Under the pieces are notes generated by a model. That model ran no database searches, was not told the DNA's origin, and saw only the letters and a list, made by a program, of their open reading frames with translations. 64,000 nt of DNA from Halopseudomonas phragmitis (lineage in GTDB: Bacteria; Pseudomonadota; Gammaproteobacteria; Pseudomonadales; Pseudomonadaceae), in assembly GCF_002056295.1 (NCBI RefSeq), contig NZ_CP020100.1:3557501-3621500 (forward strand), given 5' to 3'. The position numbers were made by a program, and so were the translations under genes. Below are positions 1-8,750 of this stretch, one piece after another; the first letter of the stretch is position 1, and each line of letters starts with the position of its first letter.

Positions 1-911
1 ATGATCTCGCGATCTAGAATCTGGTAGGTCACACCATAGGACTGCTGCATGCAGGCATCGCCGAGCAGCTTGTAGGACAGCGACTCGTCAACATAGCGCC
101 GACCTTCCTGATTCACCGCAATGGCGCCCTTGTAAACCGCCAGACAGGCGTGGTGGTTGTGTTCGTCCATCGGGTGTTTGCCATAGGTACCCTTGATATG
201 CACCATATCCCGCACATCGGCGCCCAGGGCCCAGGCCATGCGCAGCCCGTCACCCTCATTGCCCTCACCACCGATAAACACTGCATTGTCATACAGCGGG
301 GAGAAGCGATGGATCATCTCGCGGTCATGCACAAAGCCGCCGCTGGCCAGAATCACCCCGCGCGACGCCCGAACCTCCAGCGGACTCCCGGCCTGCTCGG
401 CAGCTACTCCGGTAACCCGCCCGCTGACATCGCGTTGCAACCGACGGGCTCGCGTATCGCGCAGCAGTTCAACCTTGCCGGTCGCCAAGGCGGCCCGTTC
501 CAATTGGCGTATCATGTCGGCAGGATCAACATTGTGTACTCTGGGCACCGACTGCCCTGAGGCGGTTTCAATGACAGGCAGGAAACTGACACCGTGGTGC
601 TTAAGCCACTCATAGGTTGCCAGTTGCTGGTCGACGTAGGCCTTGACCAATGCCTCGTCACATTCACCCTTGCCCACCTCGATCAGATCCCGATACAGCA
701 GTTCAGAGGAATCCTCGATACCGCGTTCCTGCTGCAGATCAGTACCAGCGAAGGCCAGACAACCTCCGCTCATGGCTGAGGAGCCTCCTGTCGCCGAGGT
801 CTTTTCCAGTATCAACACCTGAATTCCCGCTTCAGCCGCCGTCAACGCGGCAGTAAAACCAGCCAGCCCCCCACCGATCACCAAGAGTTCAGTCTCAAGA
901 CGGTTGCTCAT
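1..911 (-). CDS. FAD-dependent fumarate reductase/succinate dehydrogenase-type flavoprotein (3' end beyond window)
   Basis: The N-terminal 303 residues are visible; the gene runs off the left edge. Residues about 8-37 form a Rossmann FAD-binding fold (LLVIGGGLAGFTAALTA ending in LILEK), followed by TGGSSAMSGG, the flavin contact typical of the fumarate reductase/ketosteroid dehydrogenase flavoprotein superfamily. A second FAD-associated stretch (GVILASGGF) and a GNEGDGLRMAWALGA segment follow, as in that family. No signal peptide or haem motif is seen in the visible part. Its ATG overlaps the stop of the upstream racemase gene by four bases (ATGA), so translation is probably coupled. It is the third gene of an operon with a second flavoprotein and a racemase, which suggests catabolism of a small organic acid. 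The substrate cannot be told from the sequence. Confidence 0.85.
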   Translation of the reverse strand, partial: MSNRLETELLVIGGGLAGFTAALTAAEAGIQVLILEKTSATGGSSAMSGGCLAFAGTDLQQERGIEDSSELLYRDLIEVGKGECDEALVKAYVDQQLATYEWLKHHGVSFLPVIETASGQSVPRVHNVDPADMIRQLERAALATGKVELLRDTRARRLQRDVSGRVTGVAAEQAGSPLEVRASRGVILASGGFVHDREMIHRFSPLYDNAVFIGGEGNEGDGLRMAWALGADVRDMVHIKGTYGKHPMDEHNHHACLAVYKGAIAVNQEGRRYVDESLSYKLLGDACMQQSYGVTYQILDREI

Positions 912-1741
912 GCCGTGCGCTCCTCGGTGGTTTCGAGCAGACGTTCGCCCAGCCCGTAAAAATCAAAAATCTCTCTGACTCGTAGTGGGTCTGGGCGGGC
1001 CGAAAAATAGTTGCGATTGCAGCTGCGGGTGCCGTTGGCCCGCTGCAGGTCGACCATCGCCTCGGCCTGCTTGATCCAGGCACCAAGCGAATCGAGCACC
1101 GGTACGCCGTCCACCTCACTGATACCGTGAGTAGCCAGCAGCACATTCAGCGGTGCCTCACCGGGAATGATCACTTCGGCGCCAGCGGTAATCAGTGCCC
1201 GTGCCGCACTGCGGAACTGCTCGATCAAAGGCTCAGGATCGCTGAAGGCCGCCAACACATCGGCGAAGCGGAAGCCAACGTGACGCACACCGGCCAGTCG
1301 CCCACCCAGCCCATGCCGAGCCGCGTTGTCGCTGACCAATTCAGCCAGTTCGTCGATGAACACCAGTACGCCAAAACGCCGGCCAAGCATGCAGGCAGTC
1401 AGCATGGCCGACTCACCGTAACCAACCACCGGGATGTTAAGCAGGCTACGGATTTCCCGCAGCGCCGGCTCCGGCAGGGTGCTGATCGCATAGGCGTCGT
1501 AACCCTGAGCTTCGGCATTGATACCGTTGGCCATGAACTGCAAGCCATGCAGGTACTGGAGAGCGCCGTACTTGATATCGTCGCCCGGATAATTGCTGCG
1601 GTAGGTGCCAGGCTGCATACCGTGCATATCGATCACGGTATCGGGGCGGGCCACTTTGCGGAAGTGAGCCCGCAACGCAGCGTCATAGGCGCCCAAGTCG
1701 CTGAGAACGGTAAAACTCTGATGCCAGATGCGAATGCTCAT
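908..1741 (-). CDS. Aspartate/glutamate/hydantoin racemase family protein
   Basis: A 277-residue protein of the Asp/Glu/hydantoin racemase superfamily, cofactor-independent enzymes that use two cysteines to move a proton at the alpha carbon. The segment VVGYGESAMLTACMLGRRFGVL carries the first candidate cysteine in the usual position after a beta strand. A conventional second cysteine near the C-terminal GAEVIIPGEAPLN segment is not obvious, so racemase chemistry is uncertain. The chosen ATG gives a normal family length; a longer open frame extends upstream into the preceding gene. It starts two bases after the stop of the tricarballylate dehydrogenase-like gene and overlaps the next gene by four bases, so all three form one operon. 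Related proteins include isomerases and decarboxylases, so the reaction stays open. Confidence 0.75.
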   Translation of the reverse strand: MSIRIWHQSFTVLSDLGAYDAALRAHFRKVARPDTVIDMHGMQPGTYRSNYPGDDIKYGALQYLHGLQFMANGINAEAQGYDAYAISTLPEPALREIRSLLNIPVVGYGESAMLTACMLGRRFGVLVFIDELAELVSDNAARHGLGGRLAGVRHVGFRFADVLAAFSDPEPLIEQFRSAARALITAGAEVIIPGEAPLNVLLATHGISEVDGVPVLDSLGAWIKQAEAMVDLQRANGTRSCNRNYFSARPDPLRVREIFDFYGLGERLLETTEERTA

Positions 1742-1743
1742 GG

Positions 1744-3249
1744 TCAGTCCCTGGTTGGCTGATTGTCGATGGACAGAGTGTCGGTGACGCTGTATTGCGC
1801 AGCATCGGCGCCGGCCAGACGGCCCAGCACCGACCCCGAGGTGAGCCCGGCACCACCGGCGTATTTGACGTAGTAAAGGTTGCCGACCAGCTCGCCGGCG
1901 GCATACAGCCCTTCGATCGGCTGACCCTGTTCGTCCTGAACCCGCGCCTGGCTGTCGACCTGCAGGCCGCCAAAGGTAAAGGTGATGCCACAAGTAACGG
2001 CATAGGCAACGAACGGCGGTTTGCTCAGCGGGTTGGCCCAGTTCGACTTCGGCAGACTCAAACCCTGAGTACAACGGCCATCACGTACCGCCGGGTTGAA
2101 GGGGATATCGGTACGCACCGCTGCGTTATAGTCGGTCAGGGTCTGCAGCAATGCTGCTGCATTTATGCCTTCGAGCCTGGCCGCCAGCGCTTCAAGGCTG
2201 TCGGCCTCGATACGGGTGGCCTGACGCACCCGGTACTCATCCGGCAGCAGGTGCTCGCTGTGCTGATCGAAGATCTGCCAGGCAACACCTCCGGGTTGGC
2301 GCAACACCTTCTCACCCATGCCGGAGTAGGTGTAATTGCGAAAATCCTCGCCCTCGTCGATAAAGCGCCGGCCATCGGCATTCACCACCACACCGAGGTG
2401 GAAATAGTTCTTCTGCATGTTGAGCAGGTTGATGTCACCCTGCGCCGGGGCGTTGAGGTCGTAGAACACGGCGTGGCAACCGGACCAGTTACCATGAGCC
2501 GCCGCACCGACATCCAGCGCCATCTGGATACCATCGCCGGTATTGAAACGTGAGCCACGCACCTTGGCCAGATCCCAGCCCGGCCCCAGGTACTGGGCAC
2601 GCCAGCGCAGATTGGCGTGAAAACCGCCGGTGGCAACAATAACCGCAGGTGCGGCATACACCTCACCACGGTCGGTCAGCACCTGCCAGCGCCCGTCGCC
2701 ACAGCGGTTCAGCCGCTTGCCGCGGGTATCATAGACAAGCTCAACTCCCTCCTGCACAGCCCGGCGAGTCAGAGCATCAACCAGTCCCAGGCCACCGCCG
2801 GACACCTCGACCGTCAGGCCGCCCCAAAATTTGTACTTACCGTCGACCTTGAACGCCTGGCGGCCATAGATCGGCATGAAGCGCACGCCCTTGCCGGTCA
2901 TCCAGCACAGGGTATCCAGACTACGGGTAACCACGGTATCCAGCACTTCGGGGTCAGCCCGATACTGACTCATCGCGGCCAGCTCACCAAAGAAATCGTC
3001 CTCGCTGTAACTGCCGAAGTCACTGTTGTCCAGCTCACTGTCGAGCAGGTCGGGCATCAGCAGTTTGAGGTCGTTAGCACCCTGATAGGCAACCCGAAAA
3101 GCACCGCCAGTATGAGCCGAGTTGCCGCCTTTGAGCGCTTCGGGGGCACGCTCAAGCAGCGCCACTCTCGCCCCCTGCTCACGTGCAGACAGGGCTGCGC
3201 AGAGGCCGGCATTGCCGCCGCCGAGAACGATAACGTCGAATGAATGCAT
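1744..3249 (-). CDS. FAD-dependent tricarballylate dehydrogenase-like flavoprotein
   Basis: A 501-residue flavoprotein. It opens with an FAD fold (DVIVLGGGNAGLCAALSARE), then GGNSAHTGGAFR, the NS-x-HT-type contact seen in TcuA-like tricarballylate dehydrogenases. Near the C terminus GLYAAGELVGNLYY and GGAGLTSGSVLGRLAG close the FAD site. The family oxidises tricarballylate or related polycarboxylates and passes electrons to a partner. No TcuB-like membrane partner is visible here; instead a racemase-family gene and a second flavoprotein follow. The ATG was chosen because GGAGAGC lies just upstream and the FAD motif begins at residue 4; the open frame upstream adds no conserved sequence. It is the first gene of the operon and diverges from a PadR regulator gene. 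Substrate assignment is by family only. Confidence 0.8.
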   Translation of the reverse strand: MHSFDVIVLGGGNAGLCAALSAREQGARVALLERAPEALKGGNSAHTGGAFRVAYQGANDLKLLMPDLLDSELDNSDFGSYSEDDFFGELAAMSQYRADPEVLDTVVTRSLDTLCWMTGKGVRFMPIYGRQAFKVDGKYKFWGGLTVEVSGGGLGLVDALTRRAVQEGVELVYDTRGKRLNRCGDGRWQVLTDRGEVYAAPAVIVATGGFHANLRWRAQYLGPGWDLAKVRGSRFNTGDGIQMALDVGAAAHGNWSGCHAVFYDLNAPAQGDINLLNMQKNYFHLGVVVNADGRRFIDEGEDFRNYTYSGMGEKVLRQPGGVAWQIFDQHSEHLLPDEYRVRQATRIEADSLEALAARLEGINAAALLQTLTDYNAAVRTDIPFNPAVRDGRCTQGLSLPKSNWANPLSKPPFVAYAVTCGITFTFGGLQVDSQARVQDEQGQPIEGLYAAGELVGNLYYVKYAGGAGLTSGSVLGRLAGADAAQYSVTDTLSIDNQPTRD

Positions 3250-3276
3250 GCTGCTCTCCGTCTGTTGCGGTGATGC

Positions 3277-3291
3277 TGTCATCACCTGACA
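3277..3291. promoter_or_regulatory. TGTCA-N5-TGACA palindrome in the flavoprotein/PadR intergenic region
   Basis: TGTCATCACCTGACA is a perfect five-base inverted repeat with a five-base spacer, 28 bases upstream of the flavoprotein ATG, in the 182-base gap to the divergent padR-type gene. PadR proteins commonly bind dyads of about this size in such intergenic regions. That this is the PadR operator is inference from position and symmetry. Confidence 0.35.
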
Positions 3292-3431
3292 TGGCGGCAT
3301 TATCCAAGCGTGAAACCGGTAGTAGGAGGCACCAAGACCGAAGGGGTTTTTCGGATTAGCTGCAAAGTAATGCGAGGCTTTCCAGCAAAGCATGACTTTG
3401 ATAGCAGCTGCGCCCCGGCTAGAATGCGCTC

Positions 3432-3971
3432 ATGTCTATCCAACACGCCCTGCTTACCTCCCTGCTGGAACAGCCCTCAACCGGCTATGAACTGGCCAAT
3501 CGCTTCGATCGCTCGATCGGCTATTTCTGGCAGGCCAGCCATCAGCAGATCTATCGTGAACTGGCGCGCATGGCCCGTAGTGGCTGGGTGCAGGTCGAGG
3601 AGCAGGACAATGGCGGCAAGCGCCGGCGCAAGGTCTACCGGGTGCTACCGGACGGACGTGAAGAGTTGATTCGCTGGGCGCGCAGCCCGGAGCTGTCACT
3701 GAACAATACCCAGGATCTGCTGGTAAAACTGCGAGCTGAAGCAGTGATAGGTCCGCTGGGGCTGGATGCCGAGCTGCAGCAACTGATCGAGCAGCATCAG
3801 GCACGACTGGAGGTTTACCGCGAAATCGAGCAGCGCGACTTTGCCGCCGCCAATCTGAGCAGGGCCCAACAACTGCAATATGCCATTTTGCGCAAGGGCA
3901 TCATGACCGAGGAAAACTGGCTGGCCTGGGCGCAGCAAGTTTTGCCCCTGCTGCACCAAAACCAGCCATAG
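3432..3971 (+). CDS. PadR family transcriptional regulator
   Basis: A 179-residue PadR-type regulator. Residues about 1-75 make the winged helix typical of the family (ALLTSLLEQPSTGYEL, then WQASHQQIYRELARMARSGWV and the wing KRRRKVYRVLPDGREEL). The remainder is the helical C-terminal dimerisation domain found with PadR (Vir_act_alpha_C type). It is transcribed divergently from the flavoprotein/racemase operon and is its most likely regulator, probably as a ligand-released repressor. The stop lies two bases from the convergent nitronate monooxygenase-like gene. The effector is unknown. Confidence 0.88.
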   Translation: MSIQHALLTSLLEQPSTGYELANRFDRSIGYFWQASHQQIYRELARMARSGWVQVEEQDNGGKRRRKVYRVLPDGREELIRWARSPELSLNNTQDLLVKLRAEAVIGPLGLDAELQQLIEQHQARLEVYREIEQRDFAAANLSRAQQLQYAILRKGIMTEENWLAWAQQVLPLLHQNQP

Positions 3972-3973
3972 GA

Positions 3974-4933
3974 TTACAGCGCCAGACGTTCCCGCGCGGC
4001 CTGATACTCGCGCTTGAGTCGTTCAACCAGCTGTGCCGCTGGTACCACTTCCTTCACTGCACCAACCCCTTGACCAGCACCCCAGATATCACGCCAGGCC
4101 TTGGACTTGCTGCTGCCGCCGGAACCAAAGCTCATCTTCGACGGATCAGACTCAGGCAGGCTCTCCGGATCCAGACCGCTGTTGACGATGCTCTGGCGCA
4201 GGTAGTTGCCGTGTACCCCGGTGAACAGGTTGGAGTAGACGATGTCCTCGGCGCTACTGGCAACGATCATGTCCTTGTAGGCCTGGTCGGCATGGGCTTC
4301 TTCAGTGGCAATGAAGGCCGAGCCAATGTAGGCCAGGTCGGCCCCGGCGGCCTGGGCTGCCAGCACCGCATTGCCGTTGGCAATCGAGCCGGACAGCAGC
4401 AGCGGGCCGTCGAACCACTCGCGAATTTCCTGGATCAGCGCGAACGGCGACTGGGTACCGGCATGCCCGCCAGCACCGGCGGCTACCGCAATCAGGCCAT
4501 CGGCGCCTTTCTCGATGGCCTTCTTGGCGAACTTGTTGTTGATGATGTCGTGCAGCACGATGCCGCCATAGGCGTGGACCCGCTGATTCAGATCCTCACG
4601 AGCACCCAGCGAGGTGATGATGATCGGCACCTTGTACTTTTCGCACAGTGCCAGGTCGTGCTCCAGCCGGTCATTGGACTTGTGTACGATCTGGTTGACC
4701 GCAAACGGCGCGGCCGGTTTGTCCGGGTTTTGCGCATTGTATTCGTCCAGCTCGCGAGTGATGCGCTCCAGCCACTCTTCCAGCACCGGTCCGGGACGCG
4801 CATTGAGCGCCGGGAACGAGCCAACCACCCCGGCCTTGCACTGGGCAATTACCAGATCAGGGTTGGAAATGATGAACAGCGGCGAGCAGACCGCCGGCAA
4901 CGACAGATTTTGCAGAATTGCGGGAAGAGCCAT
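3974..4933 (-). CDS. Nitronate monooxygenase family protein
   Basis: A 319-residue flavin-dependent TIM-barrel protein of the nitronate monooxygenase / 2-nitropropane dioxygenase family, which oxidises alkyl nitronates using FMN and oxygen. Family marks are PLFIISNPDLVIAQCKAGVVGSFPALNAR near the N terminus, VAAGAGGHAGTQSPFALI (glycine-rich FMN phosphate region with the family HAG), and GSIANGNAVLAAQAAGADLAYIGSAF. The start MALPAI was taken because GGAGG stands seven bases upstream; an upstream open extension of about 28 residues has no support. It is followed on the same strand, after 28 bases in the other direction, by the small NTF2-like gene, which may be co-transcribed upstream of it. Substrate is by family only. 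Confidence 0.85.
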   Translation of the reverse strand: MALPAILQNLSLPAVCSPLFIISNPDLVIAQCKAGVVGSFPALNARPGPVLEEWLERITRELDEYNAQNPDKPAAPFAVNQIVHKSNDRLEHDLALCEKYKVPIIITSLGAREDLNQRVHAYGGIVLHDIINNKFAKKAIEKGADGLIAVAAGAGGHAGTQSPFALIQEIREWFDGPLLLSGSIANGNAVLAAQAAGADLAYIGSAFIATEEAHADQAYKDMIVASSAEDIVYSNLFTGVHGNYLRQSIVNSGLDPESLPESDPSKMSFGSGGSSKSKAWRDIWGAGQGVGAVKEVVPAAQLVERLKREYQAARERLAL

Positions 4934-4961
4934 GAAGCCTCCGGAAACAGGTGGAAATTGA

Positions 4962-5396
4962 TCAGGCCTGGCCAGCCAGAATCGCCTTGTAAGGCTCCAT
5001 GCGCCGGGCCATTTCCGCACCCAGTGCCTGCAGTCCGCTCAGCGGCCGTACCATGACTTCGAATTCAAGAATCTTGCCCTGGTCATCGAAACGCAGCATG
5101 TCGATGCCCTTGAGCGCCTTGCCGTTGACCTCGGCACTGAACTCCAGAACTACGCTGGAGCCGCAGTCACTGACGAAGCTGCGATGATAGCGGAAATTCT
5201 CGAAAACCTGATTGACGTTTTTGAGTACCAGCTTGATGGCCGCTCGCCCTGGATAGGGGGTATGGGCTACCGGCGAGCGAAACACTATGTCATCGGCCAG
5301 CAACGGGTCCAGCTCTTCCATTGCATTACGTTCGAGAATCCGGTGCCAGGTATCAAGGGTGGCCTGGGCAGCCGGAGCAAGGGTATTGGATGACAT
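4962..5396 (-). CDS. NTF2-fold / SnoaL-like small protein
   Basis: A 144-residue single-domain protein with the cone-shaped NTF2-like pattern: an N-terminal helix (ATLDTWHRILERNAMEEL), a LLADDIVFRSPV strand, PYPGRAAIKLVLKNV, and a C-terminal sheet ending in GLQALGAEMARRM. Such proteins act as small isomerases, hydrolases or binding subunits; no catalytic assignment is possible here. AGGAGC stands about nine bases upstream of the ATG. It lies 28 bases upstream of the nitronate monooxygenase-like gene on the same strand, so the two probably share a transcript. Confidence 0.75.
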   Translation of the reverse strand: MSSNTLAPAAQATLDTWHRILERNAMEELDPLLADDIVFRSPVAHTPYPGRAAIKLVLKNVNQVFENFRYHRSFVSDCGSSVVLEFSAEVNGKALKGIDMLRFDDQGKILEFEVMVRPLSGLQALGAEMARRMEPYKAILAGQA

Positions 5397-5486
5397 GGGC
5401 GGCTCCTGTTGTTGGAATATTTATGCAACTGGTTGCATATCAATACCCCAAGCCACCCGATTTTGCAACGGGCACGACCAGCCACT

Positions 5487-5566
5487 CGTCATTACCAGCG
5501 GCTTAGCCGTGTGGTGATCCATGCACACTTATGGATGGCCACGCCGCTTCGCGACTCGCCATGACG
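5487..5566. repeat. Degenerate palindromic repeat pair of the CGTCATTGCGAG family
   Basis: Between the NTF2-like gene and hemN, CGTCATTACCAGCGGCTT (from 5487) and GGATGGCCACGCCGCTTC (from 5532) are decayed copies of the palindromic repeat that is abundant at 32.6-35.6 kb. Each still has a short central hairpin (CGGC/GCCG; GCCGC/GCGAC). Here the reverse-oriented copy comes first and the forward copy second, opposite to all intact pairs in the window. Confidence 0.6.
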
Positions 5567-5575
5567 ATGCTGGAG

Positions 5576-6958
5576 CTAAATAATCCGCGAAAACCGCTGA
5601 CTACCATCAACCTGCTGGTAGGCGTCGAACACCATGCACACCGAGCGCACCAGCAGTCGCCCGGCCGGCAATATTTCGATGTTGTCGACATCCAGCCGGA
5701 TCAGGCCATCACGGTGCATTTGCTGAAGAATCGGCCAGCAATCGGCAAAATAGTTCTGAAAGTCGATGCCAAAGCGCCGCTCGATATCACCGAAACGCAA
5801 TTTGAAATGACAAATAAGCTGGCCGATCACGGCCCGGCGCAACCGGTCGTCAGCATTGCAGCTTAAGCCGCGCCGGGTCGCCAGCCGGTCATGGTCGAGG
5901 CTGTCCTGATAAACCTTGATGTCGGCCGTGTTCTGGCAATACAGATCACCGATCTGACTGATGGATGAAACTCCCAGACCGATCAAATCGCAGTGGCCAT
6001 GGGTGGTATAGCCCTGGAAGTTGCGCTGCAACTCACCCGACTCCTGGGCCAGGCTCAAGCTATCGTCGGGCAGGGCGAAATGGTCCATGCCGATATAACG
6101 GTAGCCGGCATCGGTCAGTTGCCGGATGCTGGTTTCCAGCATCTGTAGTTTGGCTTCCGGGCTGGGCAGATCGGCTGCGTTGATCCGCCGCTGCGGCGGA
6201 AAACGTTCGGGCAGATGAGCGTAGTTGAATACCGACAACCGATCCGGCTTGAGCGCGATGATCGCCTCTACGGTCTTGGCAAAACTCTCCGGGTTCTGCT
6301 TGGGCAGGCCGTAGATCAGATCGATGTTGATCGAGCGGTATTCCAGCGTGCGCGCCGCATCCATCACCGCCTGGGTCTGCTCAGGGCTTTGCAGCCGGTT
6401 GACCGCGCGCTGCACTTCGGGATCCAGATCCTGGACCCCGAAACTGACCCGGTTGAAGCCGATTTCACGCAACATGCCCATGGTCGACCAGTCCGCCTCA
6501 CGCGGGTCGATCTCGATACTGTAGTCGCCGATATCGTCATCGTGCAGGTTGAAATGCGCCCGCAGCTTGGCCATCAGCCCACGCAGCTCCTCATGCCCGA
6601 GGAACGTGGGCGTGCCGCCGCCGAAATGCAGTTGTTCAACCTGCTGGTCCGGATCAGCATGGGCCGAGACCAGCTCGATCTCGCGGAACAGGCTCTTGAG
6701 GTAAGGCTGGGAGCGGCTGCGGTCCTTGGTAATGACCTTGTTGCAGGCGCAGTAGTAGCAGATGTTGGCACAGAACGGCACATGCACGTACAGCGACAGT
6801 GGCCGGCGTGCAAAGCGGCTACCTTCCAGCGCCTGAAGCAGATCGGCAGGCTCGACACCGTCATGAAACTGCACGGCGGTGGGATAGGAGGTATAGCGCG
6901 GCCCTGCGGTATCGTAACGGCGGATGAGTTCGGCATCCCAGCGGATGGTATTGAACAT
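5576..6958 (-). CDS. hemN: Oxygen-independent coproporphyrinogen III oxidase (radical SAM)
   Basis: A 460-residue HemN that decarboxylates coproporphyrinogen III to protoporphyrinogen IX for haem synthesis without oxygen. The radical SAM motif is C63-x3-C67-x2-C70 (PFCANICYYCACNK), with a further Cys72 typical of HemN. HFGGGTPTFL and GVQDLDPEVQRAVNRLQ are the following SAM-binding and family segments, and GMDHFALPDD and the terminal QRFSRII match true HemN rather than HemW. Length is that of the Pseudomonas enzyme. An FNR-type box lies 66 bases upstream of the ATG, so anaerobic induction by ANR/Dnr is likely, in line with the denitrification genes that follow. Confidence 0.95.
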   Translation of the reverse strand: MFNTIRWDAELIRRYDTAGPRYTSYPTAVQFHDGVEPADLLQALEGSRFARRPLSLYVHVPFCANICYYCACNKVITKDRSRSQPYLKSLFREIELVSAHADPDQQVEQLHFGGGTPTFLGHEELRGLMAKLRAHFNLHDDDIGDYSIEIDPREADWSTMGMLREIGFNRVSFGVQDLDPEVQRAVNRLQSPEQTQAVMDAARTLEYRSINIDLIYGLPKQNPESFAKTVEAIIALKPDRLSVFNYAHLPERFPPQRRINAADLPSPEAKLQMLETSIRQLTDAGYRYIGMDHFALPDDSLSLAQESGELQRNFQGYTTHGHCDLIGLGVSSISQIGDLYCQNTADIKVYQDSLDHDRLATRRGLSCNADDRLRRAVIGQLICHFKLRFGDIERRFGIDFQNYFADCWPILQQMHRDGLIRLDVDNIEILPAGRLLVRSVCMVFDAYQQVDGSQRFSRII

Positions 6959-7023
6959 GGGAGGACGCTCCGAATGTATGACTCTGATGTCGTACAGCCT
7001 ACCGCCAGCGCCTTGCCGACACC

Positions 7024-7037
7024 TTGACGCATATCAA
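7024..7037. promoter_or_regulatory. FNR/ANR/Dnr box upstream of hemN
   Basis: TTGACGCATATCAA (on the hemN strand TTGATATGCGTCAA) matches the FNR-family consensus TTGAT-N4-ATCAA at nine of ten defined positions. Its centre is about 72 bases upstream of the hemN ATG, which fits an activator site near -41.5 with a leader of about 30 bases. ANR and Dnr recognise the same motif, so the regulator cannot be told apart. Confidence 0.8.
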
Positions 7038-7064
7038 CGGTGCGCCATTTGCCTGTACCACCGG

Positions 7065-8600
7065 TCACTCACCGAGGCTTTTCAGCCCCAGCCGCCGAGC
7101 CAATTTGTGCAGGTTGCTCGGGTCCAGATCCAGCATTCGCGCCGCGGCGCTCCAGTTGCCATCGGTCACCGCCAGTGCCCGGCGAATCTGCTCGCGCTGA
7201 CAACTGTCCACGCTGATACGCATGGGCTGCACACCCGTAGGTGCCGCGCCAACACTGCGTTCGTCCCTGAGCACCGGGGCGACACTGGCCGGCACATCCA
7301 ATACTCCCGTATCCAGGACCAGCATGGCCTGGCGCGAGCCTTCACGCCCCAACGCCCGGATCGCCGCCCGACTGATCACGTGCTCAAGCTCACGCACATT
7401 GCCGGGCCAGTCATAGGCCAGCAGTGCCTGTTCGGCATCGCTGGCCAGACGCAGGCTGCGCACGCCCAGACGCGCCCGATTGAGTTCAAGAAAGTGCCCG
7501 GCCAGCAGCAGGATGTCATTGCCACGCTCACGCAGGGCCGGGATCGGCACCGGGTAGACCGAAAGCCGGTGGTACAGATCGGCCCTGAAGTCGCCCTTGG
7601 CCACCGAGTCGGCCAGATTACGGTTGGTGGCTGCGATGATCCGCACATCAACCCGCAACGGCTGGTCAGCGCCCAAACGCTGAATCTCGCCATTTTGCAG
7701 GGTTCTCAGCAGCTTGGCCTGGACACTCAGAGGCAACTCACCGACCTCATCGAGAAACAGGGTGCCGCCGTCAGCGGCATCGAATCGGCCACTGCGATCG
7801 TTGGCCGCCCCGGAGAATGCGCCTTTGACATGGCCGAACAGCTCGCTTTCAGCCAGCGACTCCGGCAACGCCGCACAGTTGACCTGAACCAACGGCTTAT
7901 CCGCACGCGCCGAGTGGCGATGCAGCCAATGGGCAAACAGCTCCTTGCCCACCCCGGTTTCGCCACTCAACAGTACCGGCAAGTCTGAATCGGCCACCAC
8001 TGCCAGCTCCTCGAGCAAGCGGGTGACCGCCGGGCTCTGACCGACAATGCCATGCTCGAAGCGACCAGGCAGCGTCTCGGGCGCAGTCACCCGGTCCAGA
8101 CGCAAGGCCCGGTTTTCCTGCTCCAGGCGTGTTACCCGCAGTAGCGCCTCAACCAACGGCAACAGCTCCTGAAGACGCAACCTGGCCTGTTCGTCAAAGG
8201 TACCGGCGCGCAGTGCGTCAAAGGTCAGAGCCCCCCACAACTCACCTTCCACATACAGACTGACACCCATGCAATCGTGTACCGGCAGCGGCGCACCGGG
8301 GCTGTCGTCGAGCAAGCCGTCATAGGGATCCGGTAGCGGGCTGCCCGGCTCGAACCAGGTCGGCTCACGGCGCGACAGCAAGGCTGCCAGACGTGGGTGG
8401 CGTGCAATCTCGAAACGCCGGCCCAGCGCATCCTGCACCAACCCCACCGCCGCCAGAGGCCGCAGGCAGTCATCTTCGCGCTGTAGCAGCACCACCGCGC
8501 CACAGGCAAACGCCTCGCGCAATACGTGCACCAGGCGCTGCAAACGTACCGCAGCGGGCAGATCCGCAACCAGGTCAGGTAAAAGCAGCTTGTCGATCAT
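7065..8600 (-). CDS. norR: NorR, nitric-oxide-responsive sigma-54 activator
   Basis: A 511-residue bacterial enhancer-binding protein. The N-terminal GAF domain keeps the residues that hold the NO-sensing non-haem iron in E. coli NorR: D94 in PDPYDG, H108 and C110 in VHDCMG, and D128 in LTFDAL. The AAA+ domain has Walker A GETGVGKE (213-220) and Walker B LFLDE (281-285). The sigma-54 contact loop reads GAFSGA (260-265) instead of GAFTGA. A Fis-type helix-turn-helix ([26 protein letters not shown]) ends the protein. It diverges from ric, with three GT-N7-AC boxes and a sigma-54-like promoter between them, so ric is a probable direct target. Confidence 0.93.
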   Translation of the reverse strand: MIDKLLLPDLVADLPAAVRLQRLVHVLREAFACGAVVLLQREDDCLRPLAAVGLVQDALGRRFEIARHPRLAALLSRREPTWFEPGSPLPDPYDGLLDDSPGAPLPVHDCMGVSLYVEGELWGALTFDALRAGTFDEQARLRLQELLPLVEALLRVTRLEQENRALRLDRVTAPETLPGRFEHGIVGQSPAVTRLLEELAVVADSDLPVLLSGETGVGKELFAHWLHRHSARADKPLVQVNCAALPESLAESELFGHVKGAFSGAANDRSGRFDAADGGTLFLDEVGELPLSVQAKLLRTLQNGEIQRLGADQPLRVDVRIIAATNRNLADSVAKGDFRADLYHRLSVYPVPIPALRERGNDILLLAGHFLELNRARLGVRSLRLASDAEQALLAYDWPGNVRELEHVISRAAIRALGREGSRQAMLVLDTGVLDVPASVAPVLRDERSVGAAPTGVQPMRISVDSCQREQIRRALAVTDGNWSAAARMLDLDPSNLHKLARRLGLKSLGE

Positions 8601-8601
8601 G

Positions 8602-8657
8602 GTTCAATCTACCCTGTGACGGTCAAATAAACCCTATTTTTGATGAGTAATAATGAC
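8602..8657. promoter_or_regulatory. Three NorR-type enhancer boxes (GT-N7-AC)
   Basis: Three matches to the NorR core GT-N7-AC lie in the norR-ric gap: 8602-8612 (GTTCAATCTAC), 8622-8632 (GTCAAATAAAC) and 8647-8657 (GTAATAATGAC). Two also carry the outer G/C of GGT...ACC. E. coli NorR uses three such sites upstream of its sigma-54 promoter. The same number, the position upstream of a sigma-54-like promoter and the adjoining norR gene support the call. Confidence 0.72.
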
Positions 8658-8699
8658 CATAAAAATCAAAATGCCAATAAATATCAACAACTTAAAAAC

Positions 8700-8714
8700 T
8701 GGCACAGAGCTTGA
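8700..8714 (+). promoter_or_regulatory. Sigma-54-like -24/-12 promoter of ric
   Basis: TGGCAC-N5-TTGA matches the sigma-54 consensus TGGCAC-N5-TTGC except for the last base. It lies 36 bases upstream of the ric ATG and 42 bases downstream of the last NorR-type box. Immediately downstream GTTCAGT (8719-8725) and ACTGAAC (8733-8739) form a perfect seven-base inverted repeat in the predicted leader. Confidence 0.7.
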
Positions 8715-8750
8715 CATGGTTCAGTTAGATCCACTGAACGGAGCAAGTGC

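Noticed and set aside
5397-5575. Small coding frames in the space before hemN
   Set aside because: The stretch is explained by decayed palindromic repeats; no ribosome site or domain supports a gene.
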